From positions 682,001 through 746,000 of the forward strand of contig JACVTC010000027.1 in NCBI GenBank assembly GCA_016946835.1: 64,000 nt of DNA, in the 5' to 3' direction. A program made the position numbers and the translations under genes. A model generated the notes under the pieces. The model saw only the letters and a program-made list of their open reading frames with translations, was not told the DNA's origin and did no database searches. Shown here piece after piece: positions 43,706-59,246 of this stretch. Numbering within the stretch: position 1 is the stretch's first letter; every line of letters starts with the position of its first letter. The stretch comes from Neocallimastix lanati (nom. inval.). Lineage: Eukaryota > Neocallimastigomycota > Neocallimastigomycetes > Neocallimastigales > Neocallimastigaceae.

Positions 43706-45134
43706 GGGAGAGTTGCATTTCGCCAAGTGTGGCGTATTATTAAAATGTTGAATTTCGACAAGTGGCTTATTGATATAAATAAATGAATAAATGAATAAAT
43801 AAAAAATCAAAATAATTTTTTTAAATAAATAAAAATTCAAAATAATTTTTTTAAACTTGTTTTTATTATATTTTATAATTAATTATAGATATTTTTTAAA
43901 ATAAAATAATTATTAATAATATTTAATTATAAAAATAAATTTAATTATAAAGATATATTTTAATATTTTGTAAAAAAATAATATTATAACAATACTTTAA
44001 TTATAGAAATATATTTTTAAAATAATAAAATTTTATCATAAAAATATATTTTAATGTTCCTAAGCTAACCTAATCTAATAAAGATTAAAAATACTTTAAT
44101 AATTATTGTATTTATTCATTTATTCTCTTTTTTTTAAAATAATTTTTACTATTAAAAAAATTATTAATATATATTTTAATATTTCGTAAAATAGTAATAA
44201 AATAATAATTTATAATATTTAATTATAAAAATATATTTAATTATAAAGATATATTTTAATATTTTGTAAAATAGTAATAAAATAATTATTTAAAATATTT
44301 AATTATAAAAATATATTTAATTATAAAGATATATTTTAATATTTTGAAAATAATATTATAACAATATTTTAATTATAAAAATATATTTTTAAAATAATAA
44401 TATTTTATCATAAAAATATATTTTAATGTTCTTAAGCTAACCTAATCTAATAAAGATTAAAAATACTTTAATAATTATTATAATTTTATATTTATTTTTA
44501 TATTTAATAACTATTATAATTTTCATCGTTATTATAAAAATATTATTATTGATGTTTCTGTAATTATTGCTACAGTTTATATTATTTATTTATTATTTAT
44601 TATATATTATTTATTATTAATTTGTAAAATACTATAAGAAAAACTTTTTACATTTTTCTTAAGTAGGTAAATATTATTTTTATTAATTCATTTATATATA
44701 TATTTGCAAATAATAATAATATTATTTATAATTTAATAATCATTATTATTATTAATGACAATCCTTTTATAATTATAGTAATAGTGTTTATATAATAGTG
44801 TTTATATTATTATTTTTTTTATTAATTATATTACTATATTGTTTATTTTATTATTATTATTTTTTTTTTTATTTATTATTTATCAATATATTATTTATTT
44901 AAACAGATATTTGTAAAGCTATTTATATATGAAAAAAATTTTTTAATATTTAAATATTTACTTCAAAAATATAAATACATCAATATTAAAATTATTTTAT
45001 TTATTTATTTATTTATTTATTTAATAATTCTCAATTTGGCGAAATGCAACTTGGCGAAATGCCACATTTTTTTAATACGCCACATGCTTTCAAAAAAATC
45101 GGCGAAATGCAACCTGGCGAAATGCCCCACACCC
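43706..45134. mobile_element. 1429-bp non-autonomous DNA transposon (Mutator-like candidate)
   Basis: Left end GGGAGAGTTGCATTTCGCCA; right end, reverse complemented, GGGTGTGGGGCATTTCGCCA. GCATTTCGCCA occurs four times at the right end and, exactly or with changes, about twice at the left, as subterminal repeats. The 9-bp target duplication fits a Mutator-like transposase better than hAT (8) or Tc1/mariner (TA). The interior is AT-rich without an ORF and contains an internal direct duplication. Both ends also define the 230-bp derivative at 19439-19668. Confidence 0.85.
43920..44475. repeat. Internal direct duplication inside the transposon
   Basis: A segment with TTTAATTATAAAGATATATT, TTTAATATTTTGTAAAA and CTTAAGCTAACCTAATC-type blocks occurs at about 43920-44095 and again at about 44210-44475, with an extra partial copy between. 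The CTAACCTAATCTAATAAAG block is at 44066 and 44440. Confidence 0.75.
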
Positions 45135-45143
45135 TATCTATAA

Positions 45144-45336
45144 TACCTATTTCTTATAAATAGATTAGAATTATTTATATTAGAAATAGAGGACTCTCTT
45201 GTAAAAAATTTTAGGAATTAGAATTATTATTTTAATTGTACGAATATTATAATTTTATTAATAAAAATTTACTAAACTACCATTATTTAAAACCCCACTG
45301 CTTATAAATTATTGCACATAAAAGTCCCGCATATCA
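45144..45336 (+). repeat. 3' LTR remnant of element D
   Basis: This nearly repeats 42360-42550, including AGAAATAGAGGACTCTCTTG and the end CCCGCATATCA, and no primer site follows. The start of the LTR is missing, and the DNA transposon sits at the join between the protease remnant and this LTR. Confidence 0.8.
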
Positions 45337-46287
<951 letters not shown>

Positions 46288-47872
46288 ATGGATTTGAATA
46301 AACATCCTCGTAACTATATTCAGTTACGTAATCAAATTTTTAAATTAAAGAAAAAGTCTCTTCCTCCTGCTATAAAAAGAATTATTAAAAAGAAAAAAAA
46401 ACAAAGAAATTTAGCTAAAACTCAACCCCATATCTTTGCAGATTCTTTAGTAATAATAATTTTTTTATATATGTTATATATAATATATCATTAATAATAA
46501 TAATATATATATATATATATTTATTGTTATTATTGTTAATATTTTTCTTTACCTATTTTTTTTTTTTTGTTATTATTTTCTGTTTATATATGATATTAAA
46601 TTTAAATTCTTCTTCTTCTTCTTATATATATATATATATATTTTTTTTTTTTTTAATGGATGGATAAATGTATTTATATTATTATGGTGGCCATGCATTT
46701 TCTATTTTTATTTTTTAATCAACAATTTGTAGAATGATATTAATAGAATATCTAATGTATTAACTCTTTCGAAATATCAAAAAATACCACTTGAACTTCT
46801 TAATGAAACTCCTGATGAACCACCATCCTTAGAGGGAAATAATAGCTTTCCATTCATTTCACAAGATAATAATCTTAGTTACATTGATATTGATAATATG
46901 GTAACGAATGAAGGTCAGCAGCAGCAATTACTGCAACTGCTACCTTCACAGCAGCAAAAGCAACAAAATATTCAAGAATTAATAATGGAATGTAACAACC
47001 ATATTGAGAAAGGTCATATTCCAGCCATGGTGGATGACCTATTAAAAATTTCCAAAATGCAGGTAAAAAAAGAATAAAAAATAAATAATAAATAATAATA
47101 ATAAAATAATAAAAAAAGTAATACATATATAAGAAAAGAAAAACAACATAAAATTACGTGTTTTTTTTTTTTAAAATGCATTGGAATATAATTATTAATT
47201 TTATTACTCTTATTATTGTTATTATTATTATTGTTATTATTATTGTTACTTTTTATACTTATAATTATTGTTATTATCTTATTTTATTTTATTTTATTTT
47301 TTTTTATACATAAATTTTAATAATAATAATGATAAAATAAATATGAAATCTCGCTAGGATATTAATGCAATGGAATTAAACTATGACCAACTTTCCGATT
47401 TTGATCTTTTACAAATATATCAAAGTATATTTATTGAAACAAATATTGTTCCTTATAATACTGGACTTAATATAATTAATTATACACTATATAAAAAGGT
47501 TTGTTTTTCTTCATTTTTTTTTTTTTTTGAATACAATCAATATATTATTATTATTATTATTATTATTTTGTTATAATGCATCATCCATTAATTTTTTTTT
47601 TTTTTTTATGTTTAATTTTATTTATTATATATATAAATATATACATATATATATCATATTTAATATTTTTAAGCTAAAAAATTTAAATGAATATCCTAGT
47701 ATCCAACTGGTATCTATCAATGAAATTATTGGGAATTATAATAAGAAATTATTAATTCATGGCATTTTATCTCCTTTACTAGCTGAATCAAATTTTGGTA
47801 AAAAAAAAATAAAATAAAATAAAATAAATAATTTTTTTTTATTTATAATTTAATATATATGTATATATTTAG

Positions 47873-47927
<55 letters not shown>

Positions 47928-48124
47928 CCTTTCATATAGAAAAATTTCAATCCCAGTTAGTTACAAAGATCTTTAAAGAAATAAAATTTACTTCTGAAGA
48001 ATATTCATTATTATTAAAGTAAGAAGGATAAAAATAATAAAATAAATAATTAAAAAAAGAAAAATAATTAAAAAAAAAAAAAATAATAATAAGTAAATAT
48101 ATTTAATTAATTAAATTTTTATTC

Positions 48125-48168
<44 letters not shown>

Positions 48169-48900
48169 AATTCTTTAGAAATTTAGCAAAAACAAAATAT
48201 GAAAATACTGGAAATATTGGAGAAATAGAATTAAATGAATATCATTTAACTATTCTACAAACTATTGTAAATCAAAAAATTTCATTAAATAATGAAATTT
48301 TAAGAGGTAATATTCATCAATACATATACACATATATATACCTGACCCTATATATATAGAAGATGATATATCATAATAGTTTAAATAAAATATAACTTTT
48401 GAAGAAATTTTTTAATATTTTAAAATATTAAACTACAATTATAAATACTTAATTCTATATATATATATATTTTTTGTTTTGTTTTATTTTATTTTTAAAA
48501 GATATTCTCAATGTATATAATTTATTTAGTTTATCTGATATAAAATCATCAAATAAACATGGCATGTTTCTTTTTTCAATATGTCGAGCTTTTTCAAAGA
48601 TAAAGGTAAGTTTTTTTTTTTTTTTTTTTTTTAAAAAAAATAACACTATTACAAAATCATTAAATTTAATATATATATATTCAATATTATACTTCTTTTT
48701 TATATTTATTTTATTTTATTTTATATTATATATATATATATTTTAATTTTATATATTTTATTTTATATTATTTATTTATTAATATATATATATATTAGAT
48801 ATCCCAAGAAAATTATCAAGAATTATATCGACTTTCTAATCTACATGAAACCTTTTTAAAGAAAAGAATTAATGATACCCTTTCAAAATTTAAAACATAA
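46288..48900 (+). CDS. Eight-exon gene, FANCE C-terminal-domain-like protein (389 aa)
   Basis: Exons inferred from frame and GT-AG sites: 46288-46449, 46733-47062, 47358-47498, 47674-47797, 47940-48018, 48179-48306, 48502-48605, 48799-48900. Phases agree at every junction (0,0,0,1,2,1,0). The product has a basic Lys-rich start, an acidic/Gln-rich segment and about 200 residues of leucine-rich helices. Its end (HGMFLFSICRAFSKIKISQE, then LHETFLKKRINDTLSKF) resembles the last helical repeats of FANCE, the Fanconi anemia core-complex subunit that links FANCC to FANCD2. That similarity is by memory of the fold pattern, not a search. An earlier ATG at 46280 opens only a five-codon frame overlapping the start. 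Introns are 142-295 bp and contain microsatellites. An additional upstream exon cannot be excluded. Confidence 0.6.
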
Positions 48901-49358
48901 ATAAATAAAATAAATAAATAAAAACAATATATATATATATATCAATATAGCAATATTGAAATAAAATTATTTTTTTCTTATATATTTTATTATTACTATT
49001 ACTATTCTTTATAATTATATATATTTTTTTTTAAATTAGAATATCCTTTTTATTTTTATATATTTTTTTTTCTATATAGAAATTTTAATCTTTATATTCT
49101 TTTTATAATTATATATACACTTTAATGCATCTTAAACTTTATGAACAATTTTTTTTTTTTTAAAAAAATGTATGACAAAGTATAAAATATTAAAATATTT
49201 TAAACTTCAATATTTTAATTTAAATATATACCTATGTATATCTTATAGGTTAAACATTTTTTTTTAAATAAATAAAAAAAAAAAAAAAAAAAAGAAATAA
49301 AAAGAAATAAAAAAGATATGAAATAATTAAATATAAGTATAAATAAAAGAGATTAGAG

Positions 49359-49390
<32 letters not shown>

Positions 49391-49552
49391 CATAAAAAAA
49401 ATATATATATAATTATAATTTTAGGACTTTATATTTAAATAAATGAATTTTATAGTAAAAAATTTTTTTTATAAAACAAACGTTAGACATATATTATTAT
49501 TATATGTATAAATATTTATATCTATAATATTATATATATATATCATTTTTTA

Positions 49553-49585
<33 letters not shown>

Positions 49586-49711
49586 AATAAATTTATTTAA
49601 TAATATATTTTTTGTACCTTCTAAAAACCTGGTATCTTATTATTATCATTATTGTTATCATTTTTTTTTAATAAATTTATTTAATAATATATTTTTTGTA
49701 CCTTCTAAAAT

Positions 49712-49756
<45 letters not shown>

Positions 49757-51448
49757 GTTTTTAGTTTTATTATCATAAATTTGAAAAAAAAAAAAAGGAT
49801 AATTAAATAATATATGTATATATATTAAATTTAATTAAAAAAAGTTTTTTTTAAATTTTTTTTTTTATAGTTTTTTTTTATTATTAATATATGAAAATAA
49901 TAAATAAAATAATATATATATAAAATTAATATATAATGTTTTATTATTATTATTATTATTATTTTTTTGCCTTTTTTAGATAAACCAAATTTTTTTTTTG
50001 ATGTTCCACATGTTATTTTGTGTAATTTTTTGAAACCAAATATTATTGGATGAATGAATAGACTTTATATATATATAAATAAATAAATGAATAAATGAAT
50101 AAATGAATAAATGAATAAATGAATAAATGAATAAATGAATAAATGAATAAATGAATAAATAAATAATATATAATAAAATAATTTATACAAAATACAAATG
50201 TTATTATTATCATGACCAGTACTACTATATTGTAATAAATACTAAATAATAATTACTACTACTATTTTGCATTTGTAATAATTAAATACTACTACTACTA
50301 CTACTACTACTGCTACTATTTACTATTATTTCCTATTAATGACTATTATGAAAAGGTAAATAATATGATTATTATTTATATTATTAATAATAATAGTATT
50401 ATTATATATAAATATGTAAATAAATTTACTACTACTACTACTACCATCATCCATTTCCATTACCACTACTACTTTTTATATATTATTAACTAATAAATAA
50501 TAAAATAATAATAATAATAATAATAAAAAAATATGTATAAAACAAGAGACTTTTAAATTCAATTTTTTTTTTTATTTTTTTATTTATTTATTTATTTATT
50601 AAAAATCAATTTTTTTTTTTTTTTTTTTTTATATAAATTATTAATTATTATTATTTTATAAATTATTATTTTAAATTATTTATTTATTTATTTATTGTTT
50701 GAAATTTGAAATAAAAAAAAAAAAAAGAAAGAAAAGAATTTTTTATTTTTTACTTTATAAACTTATTTACTGAATTTTATTTTATATTATTTGTATTTTT
50801 TTTTTTTTTTTTTTTTAAAAGTTACTACTAATAAATATTATGGTAATTTACTTATTTCTATTTTATGTTTTGTGTTTTATTTTTATTGAAAATCATTTTA
50901 ATTTTTTTTTTTTTTTTGTTTTGTTTTGTTTTGTTTTTTAATACTTTATTTCTATTTTTTGATGGTTTTGAAATATTAATTTTTCTTTTATACATAGCAT
51001 TGATGATGATTATAATTATTTTTATAATTAAATATGAATTTTTTTTTTCCCTTTTCTTTTAAAATTATTGTTATATTTTATTATTATTATTTTATTGTTA
51101 ATTTTTATTTTTATTTTTTTATTTTTATTTTTTTTTTTATTTTTTATTTTTTATTTTTTTTTTTTAATTCTATTTTAATTCTATTTTATTATTTTTTTTA
51201 CATATCATCTATTCTTCTAATAAAATTTAACTGCATTCTCTATTACTCTATTTGAATTTTTATTTATTTATTTATTTAATTATTTATTATTTTTTTTGTT
51301 TTGTTAGCATTGATTATATATATAAATATATAAATAGAATTATTAAAAATTATACTTAAAAAAATAATTTCATTTTTTTTCCCCCCTTCTTTTTTAGATA
51401 TTTTAATTTATCTATATGCTTCTTCTTCTTCTTCGAATATCTATTTTA

Positions 51449-51492
<44 letters not shown>

Positions 51493-51678
51493 ATTTAATA
51501 TATATATATATAAATAATAAAATGATAAAAGAAAAAAAAAAAAAAAACATAACAATTTATACTAAAGAAAGAAAGTAGAAAGAAATAAATAAATAAGAAA
51601 AAAAAAAAAAAAAAAAAAAAAAATAAAGAAATCAATATATTAATTTGTATTTTTTAATAATAATATATATTTATATTT

Positions 51679-51722
<44 letters not shown>

Positions 51723-51962
51723 TTGGTAAAAATTTTTGAATATAACAATAATTATTATTATTACTTATGTTGATGAATAGTAATACTATGATATGTAAAT
51801 CATTATATATGATACAATTATTAATATAGTATTATTAGATTAATCGTATGAATAAAAATATTATTAAAAAATATATTTTTTAAAAAAAAAAAATAAAAAA
51901 TTAATTATTTAATTATATAAATAATTATACTTTATATATATATAAATATATATATATATTTA

Positions 51963-51999
<37 letters not shown>

Positions 52000-52277
52000 A
52001 TTTTGTAGATTATTATTATTATTATTAGAAAAAAAATTTTTTTTTAATTATTTTTTTTATTATTGTATTTCGTTTGCTAATTGTTGTTAATTACTTGTGA
52101 ATATATTTAATTTTTTTGATTATTTATTTATTATTACGTTTATTTTATTTTAATTATTATTTTTTTTTTTTTTGTGTAAAAAAGAAAAAAAAAATTGTTG
52201 ACTATAGGAAATAAAAAAAAATTAATTTTTATCAATTAAAAAGGTACAAATAAGAAAAAAAAAATGCATATTTTGTT
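48901..52277. other. AT-rich intergenic region, microsatellites only
   Basis: No gene seen. It contains a near-duplicate pair (about 49590-49625 and 49672-49710, both TTTAATAATATATTTTTTGTACCTTCTAAAA), an AATAAATG octamer array (50085-50165), ACT trinucleotides (50285-50315, 50428-50445) and T runs of 30-40 (49720-49752, 51454-51489, 51681-51721, 51970-51998). ORFs here are Phe/Ile/Leu-rich products of T runs. Confidence 0.65.
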
Positions 52278-55200
52278 TTAAAGAGTCCAATCAATTCTGA
52301 AAACATTATCAAAGAATTTATCAATTTCTGATGTTGAGGATGATGTACTTTTATTATCATTGTTGGAATATTTGTTGGAACGTTGTTTTGATGATGAGGA
52401 TGAAGAAGAAAGAGGATTAGATAAATTAAAATCATCTAATAATCCTGGACTACTTTTACTTGTTGGAAGTGGTGTTGTCTTACTTCTTTCACCATTAGCG
52501 TAACGTCTGGAAGTACTTTCTTGATTATAAGAAAGAGATGACATATGTGGTAAATCATATTTTGAGAGTGAATTTGAAGAATAGGATTTCTTTATTGAGG
52601 AGGAATTAGAATTATTCTCTTGACTATTTCCAATTTTATATCTTTGATAACTACGAACAGGTGAGGACGATTTTTCACTACTTTTACGTCTTATTAAATA
52701 ACTTTTATTACTTATACTATTTGAAGAAAGATTATCTCTACTGATACTTCTTTCCTTTTCTCTCTCTCTCTCTCTTTCTCTTTCTCTCTCTCTTTCTTTC
52801 TCTCTTTCTCTTTCTCTTTCTCTCTCTCTTTCTCTTTCCTTTTCCTTTTCTTTTTCCTTATTAGATCTTGATTTTGATTTTGTGAGTGAAGTCAAGAATC
52901 TACTAGCTCTTTTACTTGAAGAATTCTTTGAGGAACTACGAGTAATACTACTATTATTATTTGAAGAATTAGAATTAGAATTAGAATTTGAATTTGAATT
53001 AGAAAGCATACATCCACTTAATACATCCATCTTGGAAGATCCACAATTAGTACTACTGGATGTATTGGCATTTGAAATAGATGGAGAACTTGATGGTGAG
53101 TTTCTACCAGAAGATGAAGTATAACTATTCCTTTTATAATACAATTGTGGACTACTCATATTGTTATTATTTTCTTTAGCTTCTCTTTCCTTAGCTTTTT
53201 TAGCTTCTTTTTCTTTTGCTTTTCTAGCTTCTCTTTCTTTTGCTTCTCTTTCTTTTGTTTCTTTTTCTTTTGCTTTTTTAGCTTCTCTTGCCTTTTTATC
53301 TGTTACTGCAACATCACCACTAACATCATATCCAGCTAATTCTTGTTGTCTTTTTAATTCTTCAAATTCGTGGTATTCAAACTTTAACGAACTACGTCTC
53401 TTATTTTGTTTTTCCATTTCTTCCTTCTTCTTAATATATTTTTGATGTCTTTCGGATGGAATTGAATAAATTTCATATTCCTTACCATTACTTACAACTG
53501 TTGGTGGTGGTGTTGGAGCTCTTGATGGACGTCTACGTGGTCTTTCCTCTACAACATTACCATTACTATCCTTTGTTTTAGCTTTAGAGTTCAAGTTAGA
53601 AGAATTGAATGTTAAATCGTTACCAAGTAAATCATCATCACCAACAATATGTGGAATTAATGAAACAATATCCATAACATCAGCAAATTGGAAGAGTAAT
53701 TCATCCATTGATCTTCTTTGCATAGCTGGAGGTTCTGATATTTTTTGTGGACGTAAACGAACCTTGGATTGCTCTGGTATCGACTTTTTATCCCTTTCTT
53801 CCTTTTTAGTTTTAGTTTTAGTTTCATCGTTACTCTTATTGAGTTTATATTTATTCTTAATAGAAACATCCTTATCAGAGAGTTTGTAGGTTGGCTTATT
53901 CTTCATGTAATTTGAAGTTGAAGATTTACGGACAGGAATTGGCTGTTGTTGTGAAGAAAGTGAATTATTATAAGATAACAATAAGGATGAATCGGAAATT
54001 GCTGATAAAGATGGAGAAGAAGATGTAGTGGTGGAAGTTTGTGTGTCATCTTGTTGAGAGGGTATATTAAATGATCTAGCAACAAATGTATTATTATCTT
54101 TATTATTATTAACTGTGTTGGAAGCGGAGTCGTCTGTTTTTTCATTTATAGCCATAGTAGAATCAGATTTCTTATTAAGCTTTTCTTCAGAATTAATATA
54201 AGTCTTTTCGGTAGAAACAATACCTGATTTTTGTAATTCTCTAATAACTTCATTACATTTTTCTTCAGATAATTTAATATTTGCCTTTAATGAATCTTTT
54301 CTTGGTTCTCTTTCAATCTTTTTACGACGAGAACGTTCCTTCTTTGATTTCTTTGATTCTTTTACTTCAGAAGTTTGTTCTGTTGTAGTTTCTGTCATCG
54401 TTTCAGTATTACCTTCTATCTTAGTAGTTTCAGTCTTAGTTTCAGTTTTGGCGTTAGCAGTATCCTTATCCTTACTGCTAAAGTCAAGAGTAATTTTCTT
54501 AACATTTTCTTTTGGTTCACTAACTTTTTGCTCCTTAACCGTATTTTCATTGACATTCTTTGAAGAAGGTTTCTTTGTCATTTCTTTTGATGGAGCTAAG
54601 TTTTTCTTATTTTCAGGCTTTATAGTACTCTTTTCAACAATAGTTTCTTGGATACTCTTTTCATTGATATTTGGAGGTAAGATACCTTGTTCATTACTAT
54701 TATCAGTAATTTGTTGATTTTCAATAAATGCTGGTTTAATTGGTTTACCATTACTCTTGTGAGTAACTGAACTTTTTCTGACTGGTAACTGAATAACAGT
54801 ATTATCATTAGTGATAATAACACCTCCATTTTGAGTATTTGTATCATTAATATTTTCTTTATTTTCTTCATATTGTGATTCTTTGTTAGAGAATTCTATT
54901 GAATCATACCTTTCTTCAACCAATGCATCCTGTACATCTTCGTCCGATATATATTCTATTTCACTCTCATTTTCTTCCATCATTTCCTCTTGTAATAATT
55001 GTTCCTCTGTTATTTCACCATTTTCTATTTGCCTTCTTCTATTTTGTTGGTAACGAATTTGGTGATCTGTCCAGTTATTATATATATCATTAAATAAATT
55101 TTGAACAAGAACAACTTTTCTCATATCTAAAATTGTGTCTTGATAATATGAATTTAATTTTGTTGTTGTAATATTTGCTAAATGAGTTGGGTTAATTAGC

Positions 55201-55451
55201 CTAAAATATTTCATATTTAATATATGTTATTATATGTTTAGTAAAATATTAATAATTGTTATTTTCATATATATATTTAAAATATAAAATATCAATTAGG
55301 TAATATATTTATTAATATATATATTTTATTTATTTTTTTGATAATTCATTTATACTTTCTTTTAATAATCATATTATATTATAATAAAGATTTTAATTTT
55401 TACTTACAAAGCTAATTCCCATAAAGATTGCTCAAAATCTGAAATACTCAT
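52278..55451 (-). CDS. Two-exon gene, large Ser/Asn/Lys/Glu-rich protein of unknown function (988 aa)
   Basis: Exon 1 (55408-55451) starts MSISDFEQSLWELA. A GTAAGT...TTTTAG intron (55201-55407, 207 bp) follows, and exon 2 (52278-55200) continues in frame as LINPTHLANITT. This start is preferred to the in-exon ATG at 55214, because that ATG overlaps the splice acceptor and would lose the conserved-looking helical start. The exons sum to 989 codons exactly. The first about 75 residues look folded (YYQDTILDMRKVVLVQNLFN). The rest is low complexity: an acidic stretch, Lys/Glu-rich charged helices (about 640-700), Ser/Asn runs, and an Arg-Glu dipeptide tract (about 790-825). A scaffold or signalling role is only a guess, and no enzyme domain is visible. 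Confidence 0.8.
55201..55407 (-). other. Intron 1 of the 52278-55451 gene
   Basis: The minus strand starts GTAAGT after exon 1 (55407) and ends TTTTAG at 55201. Joining at these sites keeps the frame (split codon TT|G). Confidence 0.85.
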
Positions 55452-55987
55452 TTTTCCTGATTTTTAAAATTTAATAAATAAATATGTTTTTATGCTAAAA
55501 ATTTAATTTTTATTGAATATTGCTAAATTTTATTATATTTTATTATTTTTTTTATCTAAATCTTTTTTATATATTTTATATATATATTTTTTTATAAATA
55601 TAAAATACAAAATATTAATAATTATTTATTACGAATATTTATTAATATTTTCCTCGGTTAATTGTTTTTAGTATTGTATTAAATTTATTTATTTCTATTT
55701 ATTAGTTTAAATTTATTTTTATAATTGTTGTTGTTGTTTCTTTTCTTTATTTTTATTTTTATTATTTTTTTTTTATTTCTTGCTAATATAATATTTGAAA
55801 GTTAAATTATATATTATCTATATATAAACAAAATAAATATTACCAATATTTATTTTATTTTTTTATTTCATTATAAAATTTGTTTTATATTTTATATTAT
55901 TTTTGAATAAATAATTATTTTATATAAATATAAAAAAAAGAGATTAAGAAAAAGAAGTAAAATCCAGTGATGTTCTTTTTCCTATTC

Positions 55988-56068
<81 letters not shown>

Positions 56069-57046
56069 ATTTTTCTTTTTTCTTTTTTTCTTTTTTAATA
56101 AATTTTGAAAAAAAGATTTTTATTCAATAATATTGAGAATTTTTATTCGTTTTATTAATTGTTATTGAATATTATAACATTATTATAAATATTATAATTA
56201 AGGTATATTTAATTTTTATTTTCTTTTTCTTTTAATTGTAAATATGATGAGATAATGAATATTAACTTATTAGTCGAAAAAAAATAATTTGAAAAAAAAA
56301 ATAAAAATAATTAATATATATTAAACATAATAAATAATAATATTATTATACTTTTTTATTAAAAAATAAAAAAAAGAACTTTACTCCTTTTTTTTTTTTT
56401 TTTTTTTTATATTTTATTTAATTTTTTTATTTTATTATTTTTTTAAAAAAAAAAAAAAAGAAAAAGAAATTTTTTATTTTGAAATAAGAAGGTAAATATA
56501 GATAAATAAAATTTTTTAATATAATAAATTGTTTATTTTTTTATTTATTGAATTAATATTGAATAATATTAAATAATATAGAAAAATAATTTTATAATTT
56601 AATATTATTTAATTTTTATTATATAATTTTTATTATTTATTATATAATTAATATTATTATCTAATTATTAATATTTAATTATTAATATTTATTGTTATTA
56701 TTTCTAATTAATATTATTTTCTTATTATTAAAAAGAAAATAATTATAATTTCAAAAAGAATATTAATATGATATTGTCAAACATAGTTCTATATAATTAT
56801 TTTTTTAAAGTTTTATCTTTTATTATTATTTTACTATTATTGTATAACATCAATTATCATCAGTAGCTTTTATAATAAGAAAATAGTTGATAATTATTCT
56901 GTTTTATCAATTTTATTTGTATTATTATTATTTTTATACATATTGTTTTACCAGATACTATAAAAATGTTAGTGCTTTTATTATCAAACAAAGAAAAATT
57001 ATATATTTTTTTATTTTATTTTTAATAATATACTAGGACCTTATTA

Positions 57047-57093
<47 letters not shown>

Positions 57094-57744
57094 CTCATAT
57101 ATAATAAGTTATTTTTAATAATATAAAAAAAGAATTTTTTATATTATTAAAAATTTTATTAAAAAAATATTTTATTTAAATTTTATTCAATTTATTTTGA
57201 TATTATTAATATATTATTTAATTATATTATATTGATAATATATTATTTAAATGTAATTTACTTAAGTTTTTTTTTTTTAAAACTTTTATTATTTTTGCTC
57301 ATTATCTCCTTTTAAATATATTATATTATATTATACATTATCTTTTAATACATAATAGTATCACAAATTGTTAGGAATTAAATCAAGATGAATTGAATAA
57401 AAAAAAAAAAAAAAAAAAAAACAATTTGAATTAAATATATTTTTCTATATATTAATAAATTAAAATTCATATATTATCATGCTTTTAATATATTGTGTAA
57501 AAATGCTAGTGCTATTGTAGTACAGAATAAATGAAATGAATTAAACTAATATATTTACATATATTATAATGCATTAGTAATATAAATAATTATATTACAT
57601 GAAAATATGTAATTAACATTTAAGAAGAATTAAAACATTAATCAATATATAATATATATATATATTAATTTAATATAATTAACAATATAAAAAATTTCTT
57701 AACATTACATTAATGTATCTTTATGTAATATAATGTAGTGTTTT

Positions 57745-57808
<64 letters not shown>

Positions 57809-58028
57809 ATAGATAATAGTTGAAAAGAAAATTAACAGAATTAAAAATTAATTTTGCTATGTTCATTAAATATATTAAATTATATCACATAATATAGTTT
57901 ATTTACATTAATATATATTAAATAATCTTCGTTTAAATAGTTAAAGTTAAAATAAATAATACTAATACTAATAAAAATAATAATAATAATACTAATAATA
58001 TAATAATAATAATAATAATAACAATAAC

Positions 58029-58272
<244 letters not shown>

Positions 58273-59075
58273 GTAAAATGTTTTATTATTTTTGACAATA
58301 ATGATAAAAAGAAATTTATTTATTAATAATAAATAAAAATATCTTGTTAATAACTGATAAATATAATAATCATAAAATCTATATAAATGAAATACTTTAT
58401 GTATTAAATTTATTATTGTTTAGAGTAATATTGGTTGACATTTTAATTATTATAAATAAATAATGACAATGAGAATATTTCATTCTAAATCCACTTTATT
58501 AGCTTATGGAATTTATTTGCATCTGGACTTAAAAGTAAATAAAATTATATTTTATATAAAATATTAATTATATAGTATTTTTGTAGTATTTTGTAGTATT
58601 TTGTTGTCTATTTAAAGGAACTTTTTTTTTGCTTTCATAATTAATTATTCATTTTAATTACAAAAATCAATAAAGATTATTTAATTTTCCATTTATAACT
58701 TTTGTTTTTTCATTAATCTTTCTTCATTCAATATAACATAATATTATTATGATGTTTTTTGTTTATTTTTATATTTTATTTTAATTTTTATTTTAATTAA
58801 TTAAAATAAATATCAGATTTGAAAATAACTAATTAATTAAAAAAAATTAAATCTTAGTTTCTATAATAATTAATTAATAAAATTTATTAATGGTGGTTTA
58901 TTATTGTATCTAAAGTAATTTCTATAATTTATTTTATAATTAAATATTTATTCTATTTTAATCATTTGTTTAGCTGTTGGATTTCATTTCAATAGTTAAA
59001 TTTCTTTTTATTAATTACTAAAAATTTATAGTCTCTAAAATTAATTATAAATTGTTTAATAATTAATTTTTGGAA

Positions 59076-59246
<171 letters not shown>

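Noticed and set aside
47370-47817. Separate small genes at 47370-47576 and 47527-47817
   Set aside because: They are exons 3 and 4 of the eight-exon gene read through into introns.
50085-50165. CRISPR-like array
   Set aside because: A simple AATAAATG octamer microsatellite with no spacers.
52882-54717. Plus-strand Phe/Ser/Leu-rich ORFs opposite the 988-residue gene
   Set aside because: Antisense shadows of Lys/Glu/Ser-rich coding sequence on the minus strand.
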